DNA of 64,000 bases, taken from Rhodopseudomonas sp. (GTDB taxonomy: Bacteria; Pseudomonadota; Alphaproteobacteria; Rhizobiales; Xanthobacteraceae). Positions 1 to 8,162 of this stretch are shown here, piece after piece. Each line of letters begins with the position of its first letter. Position 1 is the stretch's first letter. The position numbers were made by a program, and so were the translations under genes. The stretch is from contig NZ_JACABA010000004.1 of the NCBI RefSeq assembly GCF_013377015.1, positions 223,695 through 287,694 on the forward strand, written 5' to 3'. The notes below the pieces were generated by a model. That model saw nothing but the letters and a program-made list of their open reading frames with translations, did not search any database and was not told where the DNA came from.

Positions 1-153
1 GGACGCGGCGAGGGCAAGAATCTTGTCCGCCAAACATGCCTGGATCGCCGGGAGGCGCTCGGTCTTCGTCAAGGCCCTGGTCGCATGAATTAAGGCGCTC
101 TGCAGCAAATCGAACTGCCCTGGCAGAAATCGTCTCAACTGCAATTCGGTCAT
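1..153 (-). CDS. Partial hypothetical protein running off the left edge
   Basis: Reading leftward from an ATG at 153, the frame stays open to the window edge for about 50 codons and begins MTELQLRRFLPGQ. The residue mix (Leu/Arg-rich amphipathic start) looks like a real alphaproteobacterial protein rather than a random frame. The rest of the gene lies outside the window, so the product cannot be named. There is no strong ribosome binding site in front of the ATG, which keeps confidence moderate. Confidence 0.45.
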   Translation of the reverse strand, partial: MTELQLRRFLPGQFDLLQSALIHATRALTKTERLPAIQACLADKILALAAS

Positions 154-235
154 TTCAATTGCTCAAGGTTGATGAATTGACGGCGATCCCCCGGATCCGG
201 TGGGGGCAAAGTCGTTCCGGGGAATCGCCATTCCA

Positions 236-448
236 TCACCGTTCCCGGGAAGGGCATGCCGGCGATGAAAGTTGAGTTTCGGGTGTGGTTTCCGGCTTCA
301 TTTGCCTTGGTTGCGCCGCATGTGCGGCTTGCTGGACGACCAGAATCTGAAGCAGCGCCTTCAGCACCCTGCGCTGGTCGTGGTCTGAGCTTTCATTCAG
401 CGCCCGGCGATAAAGCTTGAAGTTCTCATTGCGGATGAACTGCTGCAT
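236..448 (-). CDS. Small conserved hypothetical protein (70 aa)
   Basis: A 70-residue protein beginning MQQFIRNENFKLYRRAL. The first 40 residues are charged and helical (LYRRALNESSDHDQRRVLKALLQ); the tail is Pro/Gln/Thr-rich and probably disordered. A GGGAG ribosome binding site sits about eight bases before the ATG at 448, which supports this start. I know short Rhizobiales proteins opening with the same MQQFIRNEN-like helix, all without assigned function. It lies head-to-tail behind the partial gene at the left edge and diverges from the response regulator at 800. Function unknown. Confidence 0.6.
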   Translation of the reverse strand: MQQFIRNENFKLYRRALNESSDHDQRRVLKALLQILVVQQAAHAAQPRQMKPETTPETQLSSPACPSRER

Positions 449-583
449 GGGCCGTCTCCCGGAGATGAGGCGAGAATGCGATCAGTCGCCTGAGCTGCCG
501 ACGGCAACAAGGTGATGATGAAGCCTATGCATCCCGCCAGGAGATGTCGGCACGGTATGCGACTCAAGCCTATTCCGGATCAC

Positions 584-600
584 CACGTAAGAATTACGTG
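584..600. promoter_or_regulatory. Perfect 7+3+7 inverted repeat upstream of the response regulator
   Basis: CACGTAA at 584-590 and TTACGTG at 594-600 form a perfect dyad with a three-base spacer, in the 350-base gap between the genes at 448 and 800. A TACGTA-type dyad is a plausible site for a NarL/FixJ-class dimer. A second, weaker half-site (AGGTTAAGCCT) follows near 612-622. I see no gene in the rest of 449-799. Confidence 0.4.
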
Positions 601-799
601 CCGGCTATGGTCAGGTTAAGCCTGACGTACCGTCGTTTGCGTGCTACGATAGCTAACGTTGGCGAAATCTCCAGTCTCGATCTATGATCGCGTGACGTTT
701 GCGCATCGGATTTGATAACGAAAAGTGAGTTCGCTATCTGTCGAACCGCGGTCTCAGGGACACCGTTTCTGATCGACGAAGTTTTGAGGACGTCACGCG

Positions 800-1447
800 G
801 TGACTACCAAGTCTCGTATCTTTGTTGCCGACGATCATCCGCTCATTCTGGCCGGATTGCATAGGCTGATCGCGGCGGAGGCCGATTTCGAGGTCGTGGG
901 CGAAGCCGAGACGGGACCGGCTGCGCTGGACGGGATTCGTAGATCGAAACCCGATGCAGCCATTGTCGATATCGCTTTGCCGGGAATGGACGGCATCATG
1001 CTGACACGCCACGTCGGCGCGGAGATGCCGAAGGTTCGCATCCTGATTCTCTCGGTAAGTGAGGATCGAACCTATCTGACGCAGGCCATCGAGGCCGGCG
1101 CGCGAGGCTATCTGGTGGAGCGATCGGCCGCCGCGAATCTTGCCATCGCCATTCGGGTCGTTCTGGTGGGAGGCCTCTATATCGATCCGGCGGTCGCCTT
1201 TCGGACGCTGAATCGGCCCTCGATCTTCGGCGCCACTGAGACCTCGGCGATCCGGGAATTATCGGAGCGAGAGACCCAGGTGCTGAAACTGTGTTCGCAT
1301 GGGCTGACCAACAGGGAAATTTCAGCCCGCGTCGGCGTCAAGACGATCGAAACCTTCAAGGCCCGTGGGCTCAACAAGCTGGACATCAAGAGCCGCGCCG
1401 ATCTGGTGCGTTATGCGTCGCGGATTGGCTGGCTGGCCGACATGTAA
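800..1447 (+). CDS. NarL/FixJ-family response regulator
   Basis: A 215-residue two-domain transcription factor. The receiver domain (about residues 5-120) has the acidic pair D11-D12, phospho-acceptor D57 (AIVDIALPGMDG) and S85. A LuxR-type helix-turn-helix follows at about 152-205 (LSERETQVLKLCSHGLTNREI). The start is GTG at 800. The lysine that normally completes the phosphorylation site (GYLxK) is glutamate here (GYLVER, E107), so signalling chemistry may be altered. In the family the segment after the recognition helix is usually KTVETYKAR; here it is KTIETFKAR. No sensor kinase is adjacent. The palindrome at 584-600 may be its own operator (inference). Confidence 0.9.
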   Translation: MTTKSRIFVADDHPLILAGLHRLIAAEADFEVVGEAETGPAALDGIRRSKPDAAIVDIALPGMDGIMLTRHVGAEMPKVRILILSVSEDRTYLTQAIEAGARGYLVERSAAANLAIAIRVVLVGGLYIDPAVAFRTLNRPSIFGATETSAIRELSERETQVLKLCSHGLTNREISARVGVKTIETFKARGLNKLDIKSRADLVRYASRIGWLADM

Positions 1448-1460
1448 CCGCTGCCCGGCC

Positions 1461-1928
1461 TCACGCCCGCGCTTCGCAGACATCGACCCATTCGGCATTG
1501 ACGAGCTCGGCCATCCGCTGCGGTGCGATCCGCACCGCGCTGTGGATCGAGCCCGCGGCCGGCACCACGATGTCGAAGGCCCGCAGCGAAATGTCGCAAT
1601 AGATCGGCAGCGGCGTCTTCAGCCCGAACGGGCAGACGCCGCCGACCTCGTGGCCGGTGATCTCGGCGACTTCGTGAACGCCGAGCATCTTCGGCTTGCC
1701 GCCGAACGCGGCCTTGGCCTTCTTGTTGTCGAGCCGGGCGGTGCCGCTGGTGACCACCAGCACCACGCGCGCGCCGATCCGCAGCGACAGCGTCTTGGCG
1801 ATTTGCTCCGGCGGCACGCCATAGGCCTCGGCCGCCAGCGCCACGGTCGCCGAACTCATCGTCGATTCCAGCACCGCGATCTCGGGGGCATGGGCGGCGA
1901 AGAACGCGCGGACGGACTCAAGACTCAT
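1461..1928 (-). CDS. YbaK/EbsC-type aminoacyl-tRNA deacylase
   Basis: A 155-residue protein of the YbaK/prolyl-tRNA-editing superfamily, whose members hydrolyse mischarged aminoacyl-tRNA in trans. Recognisable features are the IAKTLSLRIG strand with its conserved lysine, VLVVTSG, the basic LDNKKAKAAFG segment and the family signature VGGVCPFGLK; the protein has the full length of the family. The subtype (Cys-tRNAPro, Ala-tRNAPro or other substrate) cannot be decided by eye. It converges on the response regulator, with only 13 bases between the stops, and reads as a single-gene unit. Confidence 0.85.
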   Translation of the reverse strand: MSLESVRAFFAAHAPEIAVLESTMSSATVALAAEAYGVPPEQIAKTLSLRIGARVVLVVTSGTARLDNKKAKAAFGGKPKMLGVHEVAEITGHEVGGVCPFGLKTPLPIYCDISLRAFDIVVPAAGSIHSAVRIAPQRMAELVNAEWVDVCEARA

Positions 1929-2467
1929 GACTGCTGCCTTCGGTTCAAATCGACCGTCATGCCGTGCCTGCGCTGCAAGCGCAGCGCAGCCCGGACGGCG
2001 ATCCTGAAACCGTGGCAGGAGGCGTCACCGCGCCGACACCAAGTGCGGCAGTTCCGATCGCGTGTGAATGCGTCGCGCTGCCACCCATTGTTGCGATCAC
2101 GCTCGGCCTCGGTGATACCGCCCGACGCTAGCGCATCATCAGAGCCAATTGAAGTATCGCCGCACGGAAGCCAGCCATCTCTCGCCGCGTCCGAGCAGAG
2201 GTGATGAGCGCGTCGTCGATGCCCGAGAGAGCCGCTTAATTTCGCGCTAACTGAAACTCCTAACATCTTCTCCATTTGTGCCGTGTAATCATACCGTCAA
2301 GGGAGAACGTTACGTGGGCATCTTTTCGGGCGGCGTCGACCGTGAGCAAGCGATGCGACATGCGCCGGCATCGTCGGCAACGATTCTAGAAGCTGTGCGG
2401 CCTTTTTCCCATCGCGTCGGCCAAGCCATGCTTGGTCAATCGTTCCCTGAGCACCTCGAGTCGACAA
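1929..2467. other. Intergenic region without a supported gene
   Basis: About 540 bases separate the divergent YbaK-type gene and the diguanylate cyclase. Frames open on both strands but show no recognisable protein character or good ribosome binding sites. I see no tRNA, terminator or repeat. It must hold promoters for both flanking genes, but none stands out. Confidence 0.5.
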
Positions 2468-3430
2468 ATGCCAACATTGTTTCCCGAGCAGGTTGAAGAA
2501 TTCATTTGTGAACTGGATGCGGCCGTCGAGGCGCATTTGGGCTGGACCCGCCGCATCTTGCGGTGTGCCGTGTTGCGAACGTCGCCCGGCAGGGACGTTC
2601 TTGCCCATGACGCCCATTGTCGCTGCCGGTTTGGCCAGTGGCTGGGTGCGCATCGTTCGCGTTTCAGCGAGATTGACGAGGCCGCCACCATCCGGTTGTC
2701 GCACCAGCACAAGCGCATGCACGGTGCGGTGCGCAAATTGTGTTCCGCGATACTCGACGACGGCGTCGGTCAATTGGCCGACCTTGAAGTCTTTGAGGCC
2801 AGCCAGGTCGCCTTCATCTCTGAACTGGCGCATTTCAAGACGGGATTTCTCGCGCAAAGCGCGCGACTGGACACGCTCACCGGCCTGCCGCTGCGGTATG
2901 GGCTCGAGACCGAATTCGCACGCTTTCGATCAAGCGCGAACCGTCTTGGCAAGAAGGTGGTGTTGATGATGATCGACATCGATCATTTCAAACTCGTCAA
3001 CGACACCTACGGACACGGTATTGGTGATCAGGCCTTGAAGCATGCCGCGAGCATCATGTCTGCGCAGGCACGCAAGGACGAGCCGATATTCCGATTCGGC
3101 GGCGAGGAGTTCTTGCAGATCATTCAGGTGAACGTCGCCGAAGACGCCGCTGTCGCGGCTGACCGGCTATTGCGGGCATTCAGGAATCATCCAATGAAAT
3201 TGCCCGACAATCAGCCGCTGTATTTGCGTGTCAGCTCCGGCCTGGCCGAGGTCGAGCCGGGTGAGGAGATGGAGCGCGCAGTTGCGCGCGGCGACCAGGC
3301 GCTCTACGCAGCGAAAGCTGCCGGTCGCGACCGCTGGTGCTGGGCCGACGCGAGCGTGGCCCAACCTCGCAAGTCGGCTAACGCCGCGGAAATGCCAGTT
3401 GGCCAGCCGTCACTGGAGAGCGTCGCTTGA
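2468..3430 (+). CDS. Zinc-sensing diguanylate cyclase (CZB-GGDEF, DgcZ-like)
   Basis: A 320-residue soluble protein from the ATG at 2468; a TTG at 2432 would add 12 residues. Residues about 15-130 form a chemoreceptor zinc-binding (CZB) domain with the expected ligands H23 (AHLGW), C53 (CRFGQW), H81 and H85 (HKRMH). A GGDEF domain follows from about 135, with active-site GGEEF at 211-215, and should make cyclic-di-GMP from GTP. The inhibitory RxxD site is degenerate (RKDE, 202-205). This matches the E. coli DgcZ (YdeH) architecture, in which zinc binding to the N-terminal domain inhibits cyclase activity. Zinc control here is inferred from the conserved ligands. Confidence 0.85.
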   Translation: MPTLFPEQVEEFICELDAAVEAHLGWTRRILRCAVLRTSPGRDVLAHDAHCRCRFGQWLGAHRSRFSEIDEAATIRLSHQHKRMHGAVRKLCSAILDDGVGQLADLEVFEASQVAFISELAHFKTGFLAQSARLDTLTGLPLRYGLETEFARFRSSANRLGKKVVLMMIDIDHFKLVNDTYGHGIGDQALKHAASIMSAQARKDEPIFRFGGEEFLQIIQVNVAEDAAVAADRLLRAFRNHPMKLPDNQPLYLRVSSGLAEVEPGEEMERAVARGDQALYAAKAAGRDRWCWADASVAQPRKSANAAEMPVGQPSLESVA

Positions 3431-3469
3431 CGGATCTTCATTGCAGCGCCCGCTGGTGCGGAGGGTGCG

Positions 3470-3685
3470 CTAGGGGCGCATGAACATGAAGTCGGCATCG
3501 GGGTCGCAATTCTCGGCGACGAAGCGCAACTCCGACTGCACGTCGGCGACATTCCTGGATTCGAGATATTTCGCGACGACGAGGCCGAGCAGCGAACGGC
3601 AGACGCCTTCGTGGCCCAGTCCCGCCGCTTCGGCCTGTTCGACGGCCGCTGAAAAATGACGCTTCGCGATCTCGGTTGCGGTCAT
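3470..3685 (-). CDS. Small conserved hypothetical protein, copy 1 (71 aa)
   Basis: A 71-residue acidic protein (MTATEIAKRHFSAAVEQAEA...) ending DFMFMRP. It is nearly identical along its whole length to the product at 5491-5706. The predicted structure is helical with two cysteines (CRSLL and ENCDP). I associate it with short unnamed Rhizobiales proteins found beside varied genes; no function is known to me. Its upstream flank is also duplicated, so the copies probably arose from one segmental duplication around the lyase gene between them. Confidence 0.75.
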   Translation of the reverse strand: MTATEIAKRHFSAAVEQAEAAGLGHEGVCRSLLGLVVAKYLESRNVADVQSELRFVAENCDPDADFMFMRP

Positions 3686-3774
3686 TTCGCTTTCCCTTGT
3701 TGATTTCTTGGCATATGGTCCCGCAATGCAATGGGTGTTGCATTGCGCGCTTCAATAACGACGTTGGCCCGGAA
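3470..3774. repeat. Direct repeat, left copy (about 300 bp)
   Basis: The segment matches 5491-5791 in the same orientation. It begins at a shared CTAGGGGCGCATGAACATGA, covers the 71-codon gene, and ends at a shared TTCAATAACGA(C/T)GTTGGCC in the upstream flank. Small indels shift the far ends by about four bases. The copies have diverged at many third positions, so the duplication is old. Confidence 0.8.
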
Positions 3775-3882
3775 GGCGTACCAACTATCATTGGTCCCGT
3801 TCTCCGACGGTTCCGGCGGTTGGGCGCCGTCGACGAAGGCGTGCCCCGCGTCGCGCAATGTCGTTGCGCGGCTGGCCGATAT

Positions 3883-5403
3883 CTACTTGGCGGCGGGCAG
3901 CAGTTTGGCGAAGTCGCCGTCGAGCGAGGCCAGCGCGGCGTCGATCCGGCCGCGCCGTTCGTCGATCCAGCCGCTCTGCGCCGTCAGCGTCTGCTTGGCG
4001 GCGCTCAACATCCGGCCCATTTCGGCGGGCTGCGGTCCACCGGCGGTGGCGCGGTTGCGGACGATGGCGACGGGGTCCAGCGTCGCGCGGAATTCCGCCT
4101 CGCTGATCGGCAGCGCGCCGCCGTCCAGCTTCATCTCCGCCAGCGTCTTGGCGTAGATGCGCTGCGCCTCCGCATAGGGGAAATCGGTCGGCTTGATGTT
4201 GTTGGCCTTGGCGTAGTCGACGATCTCGGACGCGAAATGATGGCCGGCGCGGAACGGCAGCCGATATTTGCGCATCAGCAGGTCGGCGAGCTCCTGCGAG
4301 GCGGTCCAGTCGCTGTTCAACTCCTCCAGCGCCCGCTCCGGGCTGATCACCAGCGCGTTCAGGATGCGATCCCAACTTTGTAGCATCCGCGTGGCGCCTG
4401 CGATCACCGCGACATTGTCCTTGACGCTCTTGGCGTCGGACATGCCGGGCGGAATATTGTGGGCTTCGATCGCACGCCCGATGCCGAGTGCGATCACCAT
4501 CGAGGCCTGGGCGCGGGTGTCGTTCAACAGGCCGGGGTTGCGCTTCTGCGGCATCGCGCTGGAGACATAGGTGTTGCCGCCGCCCTCCTGCAGCAGGATC
4601 CAGGGTCGCGGCTGCGCGTATTGGGTCATGACGTCCTGGACGAAGGCGCCGGTGTGGAGCGCAATGCTGGTGGCCAGCGCGCCGATCTCGACCGGCATCT
4701 CGGTGGCGAGGATTTGGGCTGCGTCATAGGCGTTGTCGACCGTGGCGGAGAAGCCGAGATAATTCGCCATGCGGTCGCGGTTCAGCGGCCAGCTGGTGCC
4801 GTTCAGCACCGTGGTGCCCATCGCCGAGCGGTCGAGCCTTGCATAGGCCTCGCGCAGCCGCTGCGCGTCGCGCTCCAGCCCCGCGACATGGCCGAGCAGA
4901 TAATGGCCATAGCTGTTGGGCTGCGCGGCGACGCCGTTGGTGTAGTTCGGCACGATGGTGCCGACATTGGTCTCGGCCAGCCGGACCATCGAGGCGGTGG
5001 TGGCGTTGATTTGTGCTGCCAGCTTCAGCACCTCGTCGCGCATGATCGCGGCGCGGACAGTGGCGAGCATGTCCTGACTGGAGCGGCCGGCGTGCAGCAG
5101 CGTCGCCTCGACGCCCGCGGCGGCGATCAAAAGCGGCTCGAAGGTGATGACCAAAGTGGGGCGGCTGGCGCCGGGCTGTGCGCCGGCCTTCAGCATGGTG
5201 TCGAGCCCGGCGGCGATCCGCGGCGCGATGGCGCGGTCCAGCAGGCCTTGCTCGGTGTTGATGACGGCGCTGGCCTTGTTGATCTCGCCGAGCCAGAAGA
5301 AGTCGTCGCGGCCCGGCGCGGCCGGCGCCGGCTGCTGGGCGAAGGCGGGAAGCGCGGCGACGGTCAGTACAACGGCTGCGACGCAGGTGTTGAACTTCGA
5401 CAT
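3883..5403 (-). CDS. Exported argininosuccinate-lyase-like protein
   Basis: A 506-residue member of the fumarase/aspartase/argininosuccinate lyase superfamily, which cleaves C-N or C-O bonds with release of fumarate. The superfamily signature SSAMPQKRNPG is clear, as is the upstream TVDNAYDAAQ. Unusually, it begins with a clean Sec signal peptide (MSKFNTCVAAVVLTVAALPAFAQQ, cleavage near residue 22), which places it in the periplasm, whereas true ArgH is cytosolic. It is therefore unlikely to be the arginine biosynthetic enzyme; the substrate is unknown. It sits between the two copies of a 71-residue gene, all on the same strand. Confidence 0.85.
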   Translation of the reverse strand: MSKFNTCVAAVVLTVAALPAFAQQPAPAAPGRDDFFWLGEINKASAVINTEQGLLDRAIAPRIAAGLDTMLKAGAQPGASRPTLVITFEPLLIAAAGVEATLLHAGRSSQDMLATVRAAIMRDEVLKLAAQINATTASMVRLAETNVGTIVPNYTNGVAAQPNSYGHYLLGHVAGLERDAQRLREAYARLDRSAMGTTVLNGTSWPLNRDRMANYLGFSATVDNAYDAAQILATEMPVEIGALATSIALHTGAFVQDVMTQYAQPRPWILLQEGGGNTYVSSAMPQKRNPGLLNDTRAQASMVIALGIGRAIEAHNIPPGMSDAKSVKDNVAVIAGATRMLQSWDRILNALVISPERALEELNSDWTASQELADLLMRKYRLPFRAGHHFASEIVDYAKANNIKPTDFPYAEAQRIYAKTLAEMKLDGGALPISEAEFRATLDPVAIVRNRATAGGPQPAEMGRMLSAAKQTLTAQSGWIDERRGRIDAALASLDGDFAKLLPAAK

Positions 5404-5490
5404 GATGGTCTCGACTCAGGCTCGGCGTTGGCGGGATAGGCGGTCAGCCCTGTCGGTCCGATGTGGTTGCGCGATGCTGACGCGTTTGTC

Positions 5491-5706
5491 CTAGGGGCGC
5501 ATGAACATGAAATCGGACTCGGGATCGCAATTCTCGGCGACAAAGCGAAGCTCGGCCTGGACGTCGGCGACGCTCCTGGATTCGAGATATCTGGCGACGA
5601 CGAGGCCGAGCAGCGAGCGGCAGACGCCTTCATCGCCCAGCCCGGCCGCTTCTGCCTCATTGACGGCCGCGGAGAAATGCAGCTTCGCGATCTCGGTTGC
5701 GGACAT
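5491..5706 (-). CDS. Small conserved hypothetical protein, copy 2 (71 aa)
   Basis: Paralogue of the product at 3470-3685: the same length, start (MSATEIAKLHFSAAVNEAEA) and ending (DFMFMRP). About one residue in eight differs, mostly conservatively. A longer frame continues upstream to 5880, but similarity to copy 1 and the matching start context favour the ATG at 5706. It lies 87 bases upstream of the exported lyase on the same strand and could share its transcript. Function unknown. Confidence 0.75.
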   Translation of the reverse strand: MSATEIAKLHFSAAVNEAEAAGLGDEGVCRSLLGLVVARYLESRSVADVQAELRFVAENCDPESDFMFMRP

Positions 5707-5791
5707 GTCGACTCCCGTTTTTGATCTCTTGGCATGCGGTCCCGCGATACAGTGGGACCCCGCAGCCTTCAATAACGATGTTGGCCGGGAA
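5491..5791. repeat. Direct repeat, right copy (about 300 bp)
   Basis: Same-orientation counterpart of 3470-3774. The two copies bracket the exported lyase gene, so the pair could recombine to delete it. I found no transposase or short terminal inverted repeats at the ends. Confidence 0.8.
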
Positions 5792-6030
5792 TTTGCAATT
5801 TGCTTCATCTCGATTGTGTTCAATTCTGAAGAAATGGCTTGCTTTCCCCTCCGCGCGATTGTCTTGAAGGCACCAAGCACCTAAAGAACTTGCTGATTCG
5901 GCCTGTGGCCGGGCAGATGCCGGTCCATGCGTTAGGGTGCAAGGCAGTTGCGGCGCAGGTCGCTGCCCGCTCGTAGATGTGGCGTCCGAAGAGCGTTAGA
6001 CGCGCCCGGAATCAATCGAGCAGGCTGAGA

Positions 6031-7065
6031 ATGAATAGAATAGCAAGAACCAGCCTGTCGCGGCGTTCCCTGCTCGGCGGCATCATGTCGTCGACCGCCG
6101 CCAGCAGCTTCGCCATCGCGCAGGGGCGCGAGAAAGTCACGTTCGGCACCAGCTGGCTGGCCCAGGCCGAACATGGCGGCTACTACCAGGCGCTGGCCGA
6201 CGGCACCTATGACCGCTTCGGTCTGGACGTGACCATCCTTCCGGGTGGCCCACAGAACAACAATCGCCGACTGCTGTCCGCAGGGCGGATCGACTTCTGC
6301 ATGGGATCGAACCTGCTGCAGGCGTTTTCAGCCGTCGAGCAGAATATTCCCACGGTGGTCGTGGCCGCGATGTTCCAGAAGGATCCGCAGGTCCTGATTG
6401 CCCATCCCGGCCAGGGTATCGAACAGTTCTCCGACCTGCAGACGCTGCCGACACTGTTCATCTCGAAAGAGGGCGCGATCTCCTATTTCCAGTGGCTGAA
6501 GAAGGACTATGGCTTCCGCGACGAGCAACTGAAGCTCTACACGTTCAACCCGCAGCCGTTTATCGCCGACAAGCGCTCGGCCATGCAGGGCTACCTGACG
6601 TCGGAGCCGTTCAGCATCCAGCGGATGGCGGGATTCCAGCCGAAGGTGTTCCTGCTCGCCGATTACGGCTACGACACCTATGCCAGCACCATCGAGACCA
6701 CCTCGCGGCTGGTGAAGGAGCGCCCTGCGACCTGCCAGAAATTCATCGAGGCGTCGATCGCCGGCTGGTACAACTATCTCTACGCCGACAATTCCGCCGC
6801 CAATGCCCTGATCAAGAAGCACAACACGGAGATCAGCGACGACGCTATCGCCTATGCGGTCGGCCAGATCAAGGCGCAGGGTATCGTCGATTCAAACCAA
6901 ACGAATATTTCCGGCATCGGTGCCATGGACGAGGCCCGGGTGAAAAGCTTCTTCGACCGCATGGTTCGCGCCGGGGTCCAAACGCCCGCCATCGACTGGC
7001 GGCACGCGGTCGACACGCGCTTCGTCAACAAGGGGTTTGGAATGGAGTTGCGCAGGCCGATCTGA
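6031..7065 (+). CDS. NMT1/THI5-type ABC transporter substrate-binding protein
   Basis: A 344-residue periplasmic binding protein from the ATG at 6031. The N-terminus carries a twin-arginine-like SRRSLLGG followed by a hydrophobic stretch and an Ala-rich cleavage region ending AIAQG, so export by Tat or Sec is likely. The mature part has the fold markers of the SsuA/TauA/THI5 family (KVTFGTSWLAQAEHGGYYQAL, RIDFCMGS, YLTSEPF), used for nitrate, sulfonate, aromatic or pyrimidine-precursor uptake. No permease or ATPase gene is adjacent, so it is an orphan and its ligand cannot be inferred. It is transcribed away from the duplicated gene at 5706. Confidence 0.88.
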   Translation: MNRIARTSLSRRSLLGGIMSSTAASSFAIAQGREKVTFGTSWLAQAEHGGYYQALADGTYDRFGLDVTILPGGPQNNNRRLLSAGRIDFCMGSNLLQAFSAVEQNIPTVVVAAMFQKDPQVLIAHPGQGIEQFSDLQTLPTLFISKEGAISYFQWLKKDYGFRDEQLKLYTFNPQPFIADKRSAMQGYLTSEPFSIQRMAGFQPKVFLLADYGYDTYASTIETTSRLVKERPATCQKFIEASIAGWYNYLYADNSAANALIKKHNTEISDDAIAYAVGQIKAQGIVDSNQTNISGIGAMDEARVKSFFDRMVRAGVQTPAIDWRHAVDTRFVNKGFGMELRRPI

Positions 7066-7211
7066 CCGTCGGGATGTCACCGGCGCCAGCATCCCGACCC
7101 GTCCCGTACTATTAAGGAATACTTTGTTAACCAAATCTTGTTCCCTGCGGCGTAGGACGGCAGGACAGCAACGTGTCGGCACCGTCCGACCTACCCGAAC
7201 TGGAGATTCCA

Positions 7212-7394
7212 ATGGGAATGTCGATCGGCGCCAGCCGGGGCTTTTCGGCCCAGGTCTCGCGCCCGGTTTCGCAGCCCGCCCCGCCGCCGTCACCGCCGGC
7301 CGATTCGAAGGCATCCTCGGCCAGCGGCGACGCCTTGGTGGCAAGCCTCCTTGCCGACAGCGGCATCGGCTCGCAGGTCAACAAGACCGCCTGA
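7212..7394 (+). CDS. Small Ser/Pro-rich hypothetical protein (60 aa)
   Basis: A 60-residue frame from the ATG at 7212, preceded by CTGGAG at a suitable distance; a GTG at 7173 would lengthen it to 73. The sequence is low-complexity (QPAPPPSPPADSK) with a short helical tail. The upstream region holds TTAA half-sites around TTAAGGAATACTTTGTTAAC, typical of alphaproteobacterial promoters but with the wrong spacing for CtrA. No recognisable family; the gene could be spurious. Confidence 0.4.
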   Translation: MGMSIGASRGFSAQVSRPVSQPAPPPSPPADSKASSASGDALVASLLADSGIGSQVNKTA

Positions 7395-7473
7395 CGCCGG
7401 AGACGGGCGAACGCGAGCAGGGTCGTTCCGCTCGCCCTTCTGCCGCACCCCGCCAGGGTGATTGACTTTAACC

Positions 7474-8112
7474 ATGCAAGATCAGGCGCCTGCCATTCCG
7501 GACCGTCGCGTCGACTCAGTTCCGCGCCTGTTGCTGTTTTCCGGCAGCCTGCGCCGCGAATCACACCAAAGCCGCTTGCTACGACATTTTGTATCGGTGC
7601 TCGGCTCCGCATGCGACATCGACATGCTGACACCGGCCGACGTCGACCTGCCGCTGTTCGATCAGGATCTCGAGCAATCCGAACTCGTGCTGGCCAAGGT
7701 CATCGGCCTTCACCACCGCTTTGAATCTGCCGACGGGCTCATCGTCGCATCGCCGGAATACAACGGTCACGTGTCGTCCTATCTCAAGAATACAGTCGAC
7801 TGGGTCTCGCGACTGCCGCGGATCGACTCCCGCTACGCCGCGCGCAATGCGTTTCACGGTCGGCCGCTGCTGCTGGCGAGCGCATCGACGGGGTGGACAG
7901 GCGGAATTCTCGGCCTGCAGAATGCGCGGTCGATCTTTTCCTATCTTGGCTGCACCGTCGTCGCCGACCAGATCTGCGTGTCCGACGCAGAGCAATGCAT
8001 CGTCGACGATCGCTTTCGTTTCCACGACGGTTTCGCCGAACACATCGAGAACGTGCTGAAGCGGTTCGTCACGGTCGTCGAGAGCCTGCGTTCCGCGCGC
8101 GCCGCGGCCTGA
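7474..8112 (+). CDS. NADPH-dependent FMN reductase family protein
   Basis: A 212-residue flavodoxin-like reductase from the ATG at 7474; AGGGTG lies about 13 bases before it, while the TTG at 7462 is too close to that site. The FMN phosphate loop FSGSLRRESHQSRLL and the SPEYNGHVSSYLKNTVDWVSR signature are typical of the ChrR/ArsH/SsuE-like group, which reduces FMN, quinones or metal ions with NAD(P)H. It lies 50 bases upstream of the ATP-grasp gene on the same strand, so the two are probably cotranscribed. Confidence 0.88.
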   Translation: MQDQAPAIPDRRVDSVPRLLLFSGSLRRESHQSRLLRHFVSVLGSACDIDMLTPADVDLPLFDQDLEQSELVLAKVIGLHHRFESADGLIVASPEYNGHVSSYLKNTVDWVSRLPRIDSRYAARNAFHGRPLLLASASTGWTGGILGLQNARSIFSYLGCTVVADQICVSDAEQCIVDDRFRFHDGFAEHIENVLKRFVTVVESLRSARAAA

Positions 8113-8162
8113 CGACGGAACGCCGCGGCAGCGATCCAAATTCAGCCAACGGAGCCGCATGC

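Noticed and set aside
1925..2275. A 116-codon minus-strand frame upstream of the YbaK-type gene
   Set aside because: Composition is Arg/His/Cys-scrambled, no ribosome site and no recognisable fold.
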